64,000 nucleotides of DNA from Chloracidobacterium sp. (lineage in GTDB: Bacteria; Acidobacteriota; Blastocatellia; Pyrinomonadales; Pyrinomonadaceae): assembly GCA_016720705.1 (NCBI GenBank), contig JADKKB010000007.1:434001-498000 (forward strand). Direction: 5' to 3'. The notes under the pieces were generated by a model. The model was given only the letters and a program-made list of their open reading frames with translations. It had not been told where the DNA came from and searched no databases. The position numbers and the translations under genes were made by a program. This document shows positions 8,625-16,928 of the stretch, piece after piece (position 1 is the stretch's first letter; each line of letters begins with the position of its first letter).

Positions 8625-9136
8625 TGAAAACGTTAACTATTATTTCCGTGTTGTTTTTGGCGAGCATGACGGCCCACTTTTCGGTCGCACAAGATAAACC
8701 AAGTGATAGAGAAACGCTAATAAAAGCATCCCAAATATTGGAAGTCGAACCGTTTGTTGATAAGGCAAAGGACTTTCGATCGTGGGCGATGCGGTATGTT
8801 ATCGAAACCGACGATGTCAGCGTCACGATCTGTACGCAAATGTTTTCGGCGACGATGGACAAAAAGAATAAGAACGCCGACGAACTCCTGGCCCAATACA
8901 CGATTGCGATGGCGGCGTTTAAGCTTAGTGATCCTGTCAAGGCAAAGGATGACAATGCCGCACAATTGGCCGGAATGGAAAGTATGCTTCGTGCCTATGA
9001 AAATATGGTCAAGGTTAAGCCCAAAACGAAATTCGCCGCCCTTGATGAACTAGTCAAGAGACGTGATAGCGGCGAATTGAAGAAATTTGTAGAGGGCGCA
9101 GAATGCGGCAAGGGCGAGACTGCGCCTGTAAAATAG
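8621..9136 (+). CDS. exported protein of unknown function
   Basis: I do not recognise this 171-residue protein. It has a clean N-terminal signal peptide (MKTLTIISVLFLASMTAHFSVAQ, cleavage likely after Ala-Gln). The mature part is alpha-helical in appearance and contains two cysteines (TICTQ and GAECGK) that could pair. The sequence KDFRSWAMRYVIETDDVSV suggests a domain found in other acidobacterial exported proteins, but that is only an impression. The start overlaps the preceding MBL gene by four bases, so it is probably translationally coupled to it. Confidence 0.8.
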   Translation: MMKTLTIISVLFLASMTAHFSVAQDKPSDRETLIKASQILEVEPFVDKAKDFRSWAMRYVIETDDVSVTICTQMFSATMDKKNKNADELLAQYTIAMAAFKLSDPVKAKDDNAAQLAGMESMLRAYENMVKVKPKTKFAALDELVKRRDSGELKKFVEGAECGKGETAPVK

Positions 9137-9145
9137 AAGGGATAA

Positions 9146-10015
9146 ATGGAAAACGTAAATATTGGAATCATCGGCGGCAGTGGTTTGTACCAGATGCCGG
9201 AACTCGAAAATGTCCGCGAGATCGCGGTTGATACGCCGTTCGGCAACCCGTCGGATTCGTTTATCGTCGGCGAGTTGGACGGGGTGACTGTGGCCTTTCT
9301 GCCGCGGCACGGACGCGGGCACAAACTGACCCCGAGCGAACTGCCCTATCGGGCGAACATCTACGCGATGAAGATGCTTGGCGTCAATTACATCTTGTCG
9401 GTCTCGGCGGTCGGATCGCTGCAGCTGCAATATGAGCCGACGGATTTTTTGATACCGGACCAGTTCTTTGACCGCACATTTGCCCGTGCAAAGGAATCGA
9501 CCTTTTTCGGCAACGGCATCGTCGGGCACGTGACCTTTGCTCACCCGGTCTGCAACGAACTCGGCGACATTCTCGAGGCCTCGTGCCGCGAGGTGGGCGT
9601 GACCACCCACCGCGGTGGAACATACATCTGTATGGAAGGCCCGGCGTTCTCGACCAAGGCCGAATCCAACGTTTACCGCCAATGGGGAATGGACGTGATC
9701 GGGATGACAAATCTGCAGGAAGCCAAACTCGCCCGTGAGGCGGAGATCGCCTACGCGACGGTTGCTCTAGTCACTGATTACGATTGCTGGTATGAGGGCC
9801 ACGACGACGTCACCGTAGAGATGGTCATCGAATATCTAAATAAGAACGTCCGCAACGCTCAGCTAGTCCTAAAAGACGCCGTCAAACGCGTTGCCGCTAA
9901 AGAGACGCCGAATCAGTTTTCCGGTGCGACCAAGAACGCGATCTTTACGGCCCCCGATCTATGGCCTGCCGAAACGCTGAAAAGCCTCGAGGCGATCATC
10001 GGGAAATATCGGTAA
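9146..10015 (+). CDS. mtnP: S-methyl-5'-thioadenosine phosphorylase
   Basis: The enzyme phosphorolyses 5'-methylthioadenosine, the by-product of polyamine and related pathways, to adenine and methylthioribose-1-phosphate. Family motifs are clear: GIIGGSGLYQMPE at the N-terminus, the phosphate-binding FLPRHGRGHKLTPSELPYRANI, the ribose/base loop CMEGPAFSTKAES, and GMTNLQEAKLAREAEIAYA; the purine-binding Asp lies in TDYDCW. The 289-residue length is normal. A PfkB-family kinase gene occurs 1.3 kb downstream and could salvage the released nucleoside or sugar, which is only an inference. A short exported protein and a VOC protein lie in between. Confidence 0.93.
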   Translation: MENVNIGIIGGSGLYQMPELENVREIAVDTPFGNPSDSFIVGELDGVTVAFLPRHGRGHKLTPSELPYRANIYAMKMLGVNYILSVSAVGSLQLQYEPTDFLIPDQFFDRTFARAKESTFFGNGIVGHVTFAHPVCNELGDILEASCREVGVTTHRGGTYICMEGPAFSTKAESNVYRQWGMDVIGMTNLQEAKLAREAEIAYATVALVTDYDCWYEGHDDVTVEMVIEYLNKNVRNAQLVLKDAVKRVAAKETPNQFSGATKNAIFTAPDLWPAETLKSLEAIIGKYR

Positions 10016-10069
10016 GGCCCCGAGATCGTTGGGAAACTCATCGCCGTTTCGCGTCATCTGAAATAAGTT

Positions 10070-10525
10070 ATGAAGACAAAGTCTCTCTTATTCGCCGTCA
10101 TTATTCTCGGAACGCTAACACTCGGGACGTTTGCCCAGCGCAACGTCACGCCGGCGATCGACCGTGATCCGCTGATGGAAGCGGACGCAAAGCACAATCT
10201 CGACGTTGCCTGGCAGGCATTCGGCCCGGCCCGCAAGGCCTACAAGCAGGTTCTGCTCCGGTTCGAAGAGACGTTTGCCGCGTACCCCGAGTTTTCCAAG
10301 ATCGACGAGTTTCTGTACCTTGCGGGTATGAGCAGCTATTATCTGTCCGAAAACAAAGGCAAGCAAAAGATCGATTACAAATCCGAAAAGGAAAAGGTAA
10401 AATTTGCACCTGCCAAACTGCGCGAGGACGCGGTGATGTATTTCGGAATGCTCGTCGAAAAATACCCGCAAAGCAAATACAAGGCCGATGCGGAAACGAC
10501 TTTGACGGTCTTGAAATCAAAATAA
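10070..10525 (+). CDS. exported BamD-like/TPR-like small protein
   Basis: The 151-residue product has a signal peptide (MKTKSLLFAVIILGTLTLGTFAQ) and a mature part of amphipathic helices. The segments FEETFAAYPEFSKIDEFLYLAGMSSYYLSENKGK and DAVMYFGMLVEKYPQSKYKADAETTL resemble the tetratricopeptide units of the BamD/YbgF kind (the pattern 'yP.s.y...A'). It has no lipobox Cys, so it is a soluble periplasmic protein rather than a lipoprotein. The function is unknown. Confidence 0.75.
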   Translation: MKTKSLLFAVIILGTLTLGTFAQRNVTPAIDRDPLMEADAKHNLDVAWQAFGPARKAYKQVLLRFEETFAAYPEFSKIDEFLYLAGMSSYYLSENKGKQKIDYKSEKEKVKFAPAKLREDAVMYFGMLVEKYPQSKYKADAETTLTVLKSK

Positions 10526-10534
10526 GTTAACCTT

Positions 10535-10644
10535 AACTTTAGCTAGTGGTCAGCTTGATTCAATAGATCGGGCTTCAGCCCAAATAAGATTCGGCTGAAG
10601 CCGGGTCTTTTTAGTTTCCCTGCCACTAGCTAAAGCTAGTGGCA
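10535..10644. repeat. dispersed hairpin-rich repeat, copy 1
   Basis: The element starts with AACTTTAGCTAGTGGTC (10535-10551), contains an internal hairpin GGCTTCAGCC (10571-10580) / GGCTGAAGCC (10593-10602), and ends with a perfect 22-base palindrome, 10622-10643 (10-bp arms GCCACTAGCT / AGCTAGTGGC around AA). The left-end motif reappears inside the right palindrome. A diverged copy lies at 16678-16828. The architecture suits a small non-autonomous mobile or REP-like element. Confidence 0.6.
10571..10613 (+). terminator. probable rho-independent terminator within the repeat
   Basis: A 10-bp perfect stem (10571-10580 / 10593-10602) with a 12-base loop is followed by GGGTCTTTTTA. It could terminate transcription of the upstream TPR-like gene. 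It coincides with the dispersed repeat, so the terminator role may be secondary. Confidence 0.5.
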
Positions 10645-10656
10645 ATTAATAGAGCA

Positions 10657-11058
10657 ATGGATCTCAACCAAGTCACAATATACAGTGATAGGACGACAGA
10701 GATGGTCGAGTTTTTCGAAAAGCTCGGTCTCACGCGAATCGTCGATTCCTTACCGCGATACGCTAGGCTCGAATGTCCCGATGGCAAATCGACTCTGTCG
10801 GTCAGCGAGGCAGAAACGCGAGTGTCAACAAGCGTGCCTTCTCTTAGCATCGTTCTTTATTTCGAATGCGAAGACGTTGACGCCGAATTCGACCGCCTCA
10901 CAGCCCTCGGCCTTGAATTCACCGAACCACCAACGGACCGACCTTGGTTCTGGCGTGAGGCTTACCTGATGGATCCGAATGGCAACAAGATCTGCCTCTT
11001 CACCGCCGGCGACAACCGCAAAAATCCGCCCTGGCGGATCAACCAGGAGCGGAGATAG
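10657..11058 (+). CDS. VOC (glyoxalase-like) family protein
   Basis: The product has the vicinal-oxygen-chelate fold. It begins with DLNQVTIYSDRTTEMVEFFEKLGL and contains SLSIVLYFECEDVDAEFDRLTALGLEF in the middle and the terminal WREAYLMDPNGNKICLF, which is typical of the glyoxalase/bleomycin-resistance superfamily. One canonical metal ligand is not obvious, so catalysis is uncertain. The frame extends to a GTG at 10639, but that lies inside the repeat palindrome; the ATG at 10657 starts at the conserved strand and is preferred. The substrate is unknown. Confidence 0.82.
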   Translation: MDLNQVTIYSDRTTEMVEFFEKLGLTRIVDSLPRYARLECPDGKSTLSVSEAETRVSTSVPSLSIVLYFECEDVDAEFDRLTALGLEFTEPPTDRPWFWREAYLMDPNGNKICLFTAGDNRKNPPWRINQERR

Positions 11059-11298
11059 TCTAAGCACACTCGTCGAGGTTCTTGCGACACGGTTCCCTAT
11101 ACCCAGACGAAACCTACCCAGTTTCTGCCGACCGTGCTTTCAGCGTACACGAAACGTCTTTTTATTGACGTAAATCGCTAAAATTGCACGACGCGTGTAA
11201 AATGGTGACAAGTCAGAGACCAGATGCGAATCGGCGGAAGCTAGAATGTCCGCAGTCGCTTCTGAATTCCGAATTCTGACTTCTAGATTCTATACATT
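11059..11298. other. non-coding stretch upstream of the sugar kinase gene
   Basis: No convincing ORF or RNA gene was seen in these 240 bases. Near the 3' end there is a run of related AT-rich words, TTCTGAATTCCGAATTCTGA followed by CTTCTAGATTCTATAC (11262-11297), immediately before the kinase ATG; it forms imperfect inverted repeats centred on GAATTC. Confidence 0.3.
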
Positions 11299-12234
11299 AT
11301 GTCTTTAACTGTAGTTGGTTCGATCGCGTTTGACGGGCTGGAGACGCCGTTTGGTCAGCGTGACAAAATATTGGGTGGTGCGGCAACGCATTTTGGGTTG
11401 GCGGCGAGCTTTTTCACACAGGTGAACGCGGTCGGCGTAGTCGGCGGCGACTTTGGCGACGAAGAATGGTCGGTATTTAAACGTCACAATATCAACACTG
11501 ACGACATTCAAGTCGTGGCGGATGGTAAGACTTTCTTTTGGAAGGGTCGTTACGATTATGATATGAATACGGCTCACACGCTCGATACGCAGCTCAATGT
11601 CTTTGAGACGTTTGAGCCGAAGCTAAGCGACAATTCTAAGTCCGCCAAGTTGCTGTTCCTCGCAAATATCCTGCCGATGCTGCAAAAGCAGGTCCGCGAA
11701 CAGATGCCTGACGCCAACTTTGTCGCGATGGACACGATGAACTTTTGGATCACGTCGATGAAGGACGCCCTCATCGAGACCATCAAGGTCGTCGATTGCA
11801 TTATTATAAACGACGCCGAGGCACGGCAACTTACGGACGAGCCTAATATTCACAAGGCCGCAAGAGCGATAATGGACCTCGGCCTCAAGGCCGTCGTTAT
11901 CAAACGCGGTGAGTACGGGGCGACCTTGTTTACCAAGGACGGCTACTTTGCTACGCCGGCATATCCGCTAGAGAGCGTTTTTGACCCGACAGGTGCGGGC
12001 GACTCATTCGCCGGCGGCTTTATGGGCTATCTCGCCAGTCACACGTCGATCACTGACGACATTCTCCGACGGGCGATGATCTATGGTTCGGTAATGGCTT
12101 CGTTCAATGTCGAGAAGTTTGGCACCGAACGTGTCGATGGTCTCGATTATCCCGAGATCAATCAGCGTTTTAAGACGTTCAAGACAATGACGCACTTTGA
12201 TGATATTCCATTTGAAAGAGCGACGAACGCGTAG
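11299..12234 (+). CDS. PfkB family carbohydrate/nucleoside kinase
   Basis: The product is a ribokinase-fold kinase. Residues SLTVVGSIAFDGLETPFG and ILGGAATHFGLAASFF form the N-terminal substrate region. The C-terminal signature FDPTGAGDSFAGGFMGYLA carries the anion hole and catalytic Asp. The middle IINDAEARQLT and VIKRGEYGATLF also fit the family. The substrate is not determinable; adenosine kinase-like or sugar kinase roles are possible, and the proximity of an MTA phosphorylase gene makes a salvage role attractive but unproven. Confidence 0.88.
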   Translation: MSLTVVGSIAFDGLETPFGQRDKILGGAATHFGLAASFFTQVNAVGVVGGDFGDEEWSVFKRHNINTDDIQVVADGKTFFWKGRYDYDMNTAHTLDTQLNVFETFEPKLSDNSKSAKLLFLANILPMLQKQVREQMPDANFVAMDTMNFWITSMKDALIETIKVVDCIIINDAEARQLTDEPNIHKAARAIMDLGLKAVVIKRGEYGATLFTKDGYFATPAYPLESVFDPTGAGDSFAGGFMGYLASHTSITDDILRRAMIYGSVMASFNVEKFGTERVDGLDYPEINQRFKTFKTMTHFDDIPFERATNA

Positions 12235-12303
12235 ACCTAGATCGAAAAACGGCGATAACACACACGCCTTTTACCGCTCCGGATTGGGGCACGTCGCTTA
12301 AGA

Positions 12304-12522
12304 ATGGACAAAAACGTCGAAAATCCATTAGCTCGTTTCGAACGCCGTTCTAATGGCTATGCACTTTTTATTGCCGGCACCATCGCATTCGTCTGTCTGG
12401 CGATCGGAATCGGGAGTGCCGTCCAGGCCGGCATCTGGCCGGTCGTCGGGTTTATGGTCGCCGCGGTAGCGTCAATTTGCCACCTTTTTCGTGTTGAGCG
12501 TCAACCGAAATCGACGCCTTGA
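12304..12522 (+). CDS. small two-helix membrane protein
   Basis: This 72-residue protein has a short charged N-terminus followed by two hydrophobic segments (about residues 19-40 and 43-62) separated by QAGIWP. I do not recognise a family. Its 3' end overlaps the next ORF by 32 bases, so the two may be coupled. Confidence 0.6.
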   Translation: MDKNVENPLARFERRSNGYALFIAGTIAFVCLAIGIGSAVQAGIWPVVGFMVAAVASICHLFRVERQPKSTP

Positions 12523-13063
12523 TGCCACGAGCGACCGGCGTTTGGTCAAGTGGGATGCGGCAACACCTGAGCTGCAACGTCAAAATGTAAACCTCGAGGT
12601 CAAGGAGCTATCACGGCTCCTCGGTGTTGACGACGATTCATTGGGCGACCTTCTTTCGGCATATATCGTTGCCGAGGATCTAGCTCTGCGGCAGATACAG
12701 CAGGAGGAAAAGTTGCCGCTGCTCCGCCACGTTCAACTCGGGAGCACGCCATTTGATGCTATTTTGATCGAACAGGATATGATCACTTGCATCGAAGTAT
12801 CGTTTTTAGTGGTGCCGGATGTGCGTCAGGACAAGATCGAGTCGATGCTTAAAAAGATCAGCATAGCCAAGAAAAATCTTGCGGATATGAAACTCAGGTT
12901 GAGGCTCAAGCTGATGCTCGTGCTCGTGACCCAACTCTCGCTTGCCGAAGAGGAAGCCTTGCGCGGGATGCTGATCACAAGACGATTTACTGATACTCCG
13001 GTCGATATCGACATACGACTTTTAGATTTTGAATCACTACAGAGAACTTACGTTACGGATTGA
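12491..13063 (+). CDS. unknown protein with a nuclease-fold-like core
   Basis: I do not recognise this 190-residue protein. Residues 85-106 read like a degenerate restriction-endonuclease-fold core, with STPFDAILIEQ then CIEVSFLV (Asp89; Glu102-x-Ser104, where a Lys is usual). A charged coiled-coil-like helix (KIESMLKKISIAKKNLADMKLRLRLK) follows. The start is uncertain: GTG at 12491 or TTG at 12494, both overlapping the preceding membrane-protein gene. The first 20 residues are basic and low in structure, so a later start is possible. Confidence 0.6.
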   Translation: MLSVNRNRRLDATSDRRLVKWDAATPELQRQNVNLEVKELSRLLGVDDDSLGDLLSAYIVAEDLALRQIQQEEKLPLLRHVQLGSTPFDAILIEQDMITCIEVSFLVVPDVRQDKIESMLKKISIAKKNLADMKLRLRLKLMLVLVTQLSLAEEEALRGMLITRRFTDTPVDIDIRLLDFESLQRTYVTD

Positions 13064-13103
13064 GTGCCCGGTCGCGACCTGCACTCGCCGATAGAGAATA
13101 CTT

Positions 13104-13868
13104 ATGATGCTTGAAAATAAAGTTGGAGTCATTTTTGGCGTTGCCAACAAGCGTTCGATCGCTTGGGCTTGTGCTCAGGCTTGCGCCGCTCAGGGGGCAA
13201 AGATGGCATTTACATATCAGGCCGACCGTTTGAAGGAAAACGTCGAGGAACTTGTCGACACCCTTGATGGTTGTATCGTCGTGCCGTGTGACGTGGCGGA
13301 TCAGTCAACCGTCGATGCTGCATTCGACGCCATCGGGAAAAAGTTCGGAAAGATCGATTTCATAGTCCATTCGATCGCTTTTGCTCCAAAAGAGGCACTC
13401 GAGGGCGAATACGTCGCCACCACCCGCGAGGCATTTCGCACGGCACTTGAGATCAGCGCTTTTTCGCTCTCGCAGGTCGCTCTAGCGGCAGCACCGTTGA
13501 TGAATGACGGAGGCAGTATCGTGACGATGACCTATTACGGTGCCGAAAAGGTCGTTATGAACTACAACGTGATGGGCGTCGCAAAGGCCGCTCTCGAAGC
13601 CTCGACACGGTATCTCGCAGCTGACCTCGGCGCCAAGAATATACGTGTCAACGCGATCTCGGCCGGCCCGATCAACACGCTCTCGGCCCGAGGCGTCAAG
13701 AATATGGGGTCACTCCTTAGCTACATCGGCGAACGCTCGCCACTCAAGCGCAATGTGACGGCCGCGGAAGTCGGCAATACAACGATGTTTCTCGTCAGCG
13801 ATCTCGCGAGCGGAATCACCGGCGAAACGATTTACGTGGACTGTGGCTACAACATTATGGGGGTCTAA
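13104..13868 (+). CDS. fabI: enoyl-[acyl-carrier-protein] reductase (NADH) FabI
   Basis: FabI performs the last reduction of each fatty-acid elongation cycle. The SDR-type Rossmann start GVANKRSIAWACAQACAAQGA is FabI-like (not the TGxxxGxG of other SDRs). The catalytic Tyr-x6-Lys is present as YNVMGVAK, preceded by MTYYGAEKVVMN. Downstream come RVNAISAGPINTLSARG, the substrate-binding loop, and DLASGITGETIYVDCGYNIMG. The 254-residue length is standard. Its stop overlaps the following LOG-family gene by one base. Confidence 0.95.
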   Translation: MMLENKVGVIFGVANKRSIAWACAQACAAQGAKMAFTYQADRLKENVEELVDTLDGCIVVPCDVADQSTVDAAFDAIGKKFGKIDFIVHSIAFAPKEALEGEYVATTREAFRTALEISAFSLSQVALAAAPLMNDGGSIVTMTYYGAEKVVMNYNVMGVAKAALEASTRYLAADLGAKNIRVNAISAGPINTLSARGVKNMGSLLSYIGERSPLKRNVTAAEVGNTTMFLVSDLASGITGETIYVDCGYNIMGV

Positions 13869-14677
13869 TGGCAACATCTAAATCAAACAAAGCAAAATCA
13901 TCAGCACCGCGAAAGAAACCCGCGGTCCCGAAAACCGTCGCTGACGTTAAGAAGCGTCAGGAAGAACCCGGCTACTGGCACCTCACCGACGACGAGGTAC
14001 TTTTGCGTTCTCCTGAACTCGAGGACGAATATCGGACCTCAGACTCGTGGCGCGTTTTTCGCATAATGGGTGAGTTTGTCAACGGATTTGACCATCTGGG
14101 AACGATTACTCGCGGCGTGTCGATCTTCGGTTCTGCCAGAACTCGCGAAGGTGAACCGATGTACGAAGCAGCCCGCGAAACAGGCTACCTGCTTGGTGCC
14201 GCCGGTTTTGAGATCATCACGGGCGGCGGGCCCGGAATTATGCAGGCTGCCAATCAGGGTGCTCATCAGGCCGGTGCGGTCTCGGTCGGCTGCAATATCG
14301 AATTGCCGTTCGAACAACAGGCAAATCCATACCTTACGAAATCACTGACATTCAAGTATTTTATGGTCCGCAAGACCATGTTCATCAAATACAGTAACGC
14401 CTATATCATCTTCCCCGGCGGTTTTGGCACAATGGATGAGCTATTTGAGGCACTTACCCTAATTCAGACGCGCAAGATCCGAAACTTCCCCGTGGTGCTC
14501 TTTGGTTCACAGTACTGGCAGGGCCTTTTGCAGTGGCTGACCACGATGATGATCAATGAAAAGATGATCAACGCCGAAGACATTGGCCTAATACATCTGA
14601 CGGACTCGCCTCGCGACGCTGTCGATTTCATCATCAAAACCTGTTATGCGGGGATCGATAACGACTATAAAAGGTAA
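13868..14677 (+). CDS. LOG family (TIGR00730) Rossmann-fold protein
   Basis: The product is a putative cytokinin riboside 5'-monophosphate phosphoribohydrolase or related nucleotide N-glycosidase. It carries both diagnostic motifs: GGGPGIMQAANQGA and PGGFGTMDELFEALTLIQ. An N-terminal extension of about 75 residues, starting with a Lys/Ser/Pro-rich tail, precedes the domain. In bacteria these proteins act on nucleoside monophosphates, and the physiological substrate is often AMP or unknown. The ATG overlaps the fabI stop (TAATG), so both genes probably share a transcript. Confidence 0.88.
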   Translation: MATSKSNKAKSSAPRKKPAVPKTVADVKKRQEEPGYWHLTDDEVLLRSPELEDEYRTSDSWRVFRIMGEFVNGFDHLGTITRGVSIFGSARTREGEPMYEAARETGYLLGAAGFEIITGGGPGIMQAANQGAHQAGAVSVGCNIELPFEQQANPYLTKSLTFKYFMVRKTMFIKYSNAYIIFPGGFGTMDELFEALTLIQTRKIRNFPVVLFGSQYWQGLLQWLTTMMINEKMINAEDIGLIHLTDSPRDAVDFIIKTCYAGIDNDYKR

Positions 14678-14755
14678 ATTGCGGGTTTTGGCGGCTTTTT
14701 GATATACACATACCCGCTATATCGAAAATAACAAACTCATTTAGGAGAACGATCT

Positions 14756-15280
14756 ATGAAATTTCAATTTTCACCGTATGCACTGATCGCATCGGTGGTA
14801 TGCGGCGGAATCGCCTTGCTTTCTGCCTGCGGTGGTACCGCGACGCCTCCGTCAAATGGAGCTAATGCTAAGACGGTAAACACCGCGAATTCAAATGCGG
14901 CGACGAATCCGAATTCAAACTCGACGGTCGCGACGGTTTCCGACAAGCCGCCGATCACGACGACTGCCGACAACCTCCAACTCTCCTCAGACTGGATGGA
15001 TGCCACCGAGTTTCCGGGGCGGACGATCACCGTATCCGGCTACATCAATCATGCTAGCAAAGATACGCTAAATGTAGGCTATAGTTACGGATCATCTGTC
15101 ACGGGAAACGGCATTGAATGCAAAGGGGACTTTTCGCAATATCCGGGAATCGAGGATAGAGTTAACGGCCTTGCAAAAAGCAATAAGGCTCCAAAAGCAA
15201 CCGTAAAAGGCACCTTTACGATCCGCGAGGACAAGACAATGACGCTCGAGCCTTGCGTATTGGTTGATATCGCAAAATGA
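14756..15280 (+). CDS. lipoprotein with OB-fold-like C-terminal domain
   Basis: The 174-residue product has a lipobox (LLSAC-G, lipidated Cys at about 25), then a long Asn/Thr/Ala-rich linker (about residues 28-62), then a compact domain. GRTITVSGYINHA, IECKGDFSQ and KATVKGTFTIRE read like the strands of a tRNA_anti-like OB fold, and the two cysteines (IECKG and EPCVLV) may form a disulfide. A second, shorter lipoprotein with the same pattern (SGKTIIVKGWV... SCQF... IVTVSGVF) is encoded at 26047-26448. The ligand is unknown. GGAG is present a few bases upstream of the ATG. Confidence 0.75.
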   Translation: MKFQFSPYALIASVVCGGIALLSACGGTATPPSNGANAKTVNTANSNAATNPNSNSTVATVSDKPPITTTADNLQLSSDWMDATEFPGRTITVSGYINHASKDTLNVGYSYGSSVTGNGIECKGDFSQYPGIEDRVNGLAKSNKAPKATVKGTFTIREDKTMTLEPCVLVDIAK

Positions 15281-15309
15281 TCGGAAGTTGAAATTTAGAC
15301 TGAACTTGC

Positions 15310-15343
15310 GGACGGCAGAGAGTTTACTGCCGTCCACTTTTTT
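15310..15343 (+). terminator. rho-independent terminator after the OB-fold lipoprotein gene
   Basis: Perfect 9-bp stem GGACGGCAG (15310-15318) / CTGCCGTCC (15327-15335) with an 8-base loop, followed by ACTTTTTT. It lies between convergent genes and immediately precedes the cutA stop. Confidence 0.85.
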
Positions 15344-15345
15344 AG

Positions 15346-15657
15346 CTAGTTTTGTAGTGAGCGGCTGATCCATTCGAGATATGGGCCGGCGACCTTTTCC
15401 GCATCGATCGCGACGATTTCAGGTACGTCATAGCTGTGGTTTGCGGAAATGAAATCTCGGACTTCCACCCATTTTTCACGGGTTGTCTTTATCAACAGCA
15501 GATGCTCGCTTTCCTTTTGCACTTCGCCCTCCCAGATATACACGGACATCATTGCAGGCAATATTTGGACACACGCCGCAAACTGCCCGGTGACGAGTTT
15601 TTCTGCCAAGACGGTCGCGTCAGACTGGCTTTCAACGGTTGTCATCACGATCAACAT
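15346..15657 (-). CDS. cutA: divalent-cation tolerance protein CutA
   Basis: CutA is a small trimeric protein, related in fold to PII, implicated in copper or divalent metal tolerance. The 103-residue product has the signature from MLIVMTTVESQSDATVLAEKLV, then AACVQILPAMMSVYIWEGEVQKESEHLLLIKT, and ends with the typical YDVPEIVAIDAEKVAGPYLEWI. Length is normal. The M48 peptidase gene lies 5 bases upstream in the same direction, so the pair is probably co-transcribed. Confidence 0.95.
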   Translation of the reverse strand: MLIVMTTVESQSDATVLAEKLVTGQFAACVQILPAMMSVYIWEGEVQKESEHLLLIKTTREKWVEVRDFISANHSYDVPEIVAIDAEKVAGPYLEWISRSLQN

Positions 15658-15662
15658 TGACC

Positions 15663-16652
15663 TTAATGTTCATTCATCACGCGTTCGTAATCGCCTGTTT
15701 CCACCCACTGCAGGATCTCCGAGACCCGCCAGACCGGAAATGGATGCGAGAGGCCGGCGTTGATGATGTCGGCCCAGAATTTGTCGAGTTTGTTCTCGTC
15801 GTAATTCGTTTGAAATTCGCGAGCTTGCTCCAGAAACTGGTCGTAATCGACCTTTGACGCGAGCGTGCCTCCACCGAGTTTCATCATTGTACGGCCGATC
15901 ACGTGCGGATCCTGCGTTACAAGCAGTGCGGCCCTATCACAGGAAAGCTCGGCACGCCGTGACCACGCGAGTAGTGCACTCGATATGCCTGCTGAAACTA
16001 TAAATTTAATTATGTCGCTTCCCGGTATCAGTCGGGCGACCGACAGGTTTGCTAAAGCTTCCATCAGGCGTGCAGCCGTCAAATAAAGTACGTGTTCGGC
16101 GTGTATGTGACCCACTTCGTGAGCAATTACCGCCAGAGTCTCTTCATCCGTAAGGCGTTCTATCAGCGCCGAATGGAGGACGATCACCGGGCGTTCGACG
16201 CCACCGGTGAATGCGTTGACCATAGGATTTTGCTGGATGAACATATCCGGCATATCGACGCCAAGCGTCGTGCAGGCGATCTGGAGCTTTGCATAAAGGT
16301 CCGGACACTGCTTGGGTGTGACCTTGATCGCGGACGCCATAAATGACACGCGGATCGCGGACTCACCGGTAACGGCCAGAAGCTTCTTAAGGGCGGTGTC
16401 GATGCCCGGAATAGCTCGCAATGCCGCAAGTGCCTTGCTGTCGGCCGGGTGGATGTATTCGTGCTTGTTGAGGGCCGCGAACTTCTTATGCGGTGCGTTC
16501 GACAACGGGAGTTTGCACTTGCCGCATACAGCGTCGCCGTTTACGTATCCTTCCTTTACTGCATTCTTCTGTCCACAATATCTACAGCGCACGGAAAGGC
16601 TCTTAGTTAAAGTGGTCGATGTTTCTTCACCGTCGGGTTTCTTCTTTGCCAT
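15663..16652 (-). CDS. M48 family zinc metallopeptidase with N-terminal zinc ribbon
   Basis: The product begins with a zinc-ribbon-like domain, CRYCGQ (residues 23-28) and CGKCK (43-47), a thioredoxin-like or zf segment seen before other domains. The M48 protease domain follows: HEVGHIHAEH (HExxH at 178-182) and the third ligand region RRAELSCDRAALL (Glu234). Between them are aliphatic stretches (LIPGSDIIKFIVSAGISSALLAW) that may associate with the membrane. The gene order M48-cutA has 5 bases between the two genes. The substrate is unknown; a quality-control role is a guess. Confidence 0.88.
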   Translation of the reverse strand: MAKKKPDGEETSTTLTKSLSVRCRYCGQKNAVKEGYVNGDAVCGKCKLPLSNAPHKKFAALNKHEYIHPADSKALAALRAIPGIDTALKKLLAVTGESAIRVSFMASAIKVTPKQCPDLYAKLQIACTTLGVDMPDMFIQQNPMVNAFTGGVERPVIVLHSALIERLTDEETLAVIAHEVGHIHAEHVLYLTAARLMEALANLSVARLIPGSDIIKFIVSAGISSALLAWSRRAELSCDRAALLVTQDPHVIGRTMMKLGGGTLASKVDYDQFLEQAREFQTNYDENKLDKFWADIINAGLSHPFPVWRVSEILQWVETGDYERVMNEH

Positions 16653-16677
16653 GAATAGATTTTATTAATTGGTACAA

Positions 16678-16828
16678 GCTTTAGCTAGTGTAATGGAAGG
16701 TTTTTAACCCCGGCTTGAGACTAAATGCTTTCAATTCTGATATCAGTACGATAATACTTGCCTATTGTTCGGCTAAAGCTGAAAATATTGAAAATTCCCC
16801 CCCCCTAGATAAAGCCGGTCGCAATTCA
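16678..16828. repeat. dispersed hairpin-rich repeat, diverged copy 2
   Basis: The left end AGCTTTAGCTAGTG (16678-16691) matches the left end of the repeat at 10535. The right end CTAGATAAAGCCGGTCGCAATT matches the right palindrome and the CAATT that follows it in copy 1 at about 18 of 22 positions. Between them CCCCGGCTTGAGAC and CGGCTAAAGCTG mirror the internal hairpin arms of copy 1. The rest, 16653-16928, holds no gene. Confidence 0.5.
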
Positions 16829-16928
16829 TGACTCCACGTTTCGAACTTTCGAATGGCGAAGAAGTGTCTCAAATCATATGAATATATGATTTGTCTAAAA
16901 TAGTGGGAGTTTGTAGGCAACATCCCCG

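Noticed and set aside
11059..11298. Possible tRNA or small RNA gene
   Set aside because: No cloverleaf, anticodon arm or strong hairpin could be formed by eye; only short AT-rich repeats are present.
15449..15763. Plus-strand ORFs opposite cutA and the M48 gene
   Set aside because: They are antisense shadows of well-supported genes with family motifs on the minus strand.
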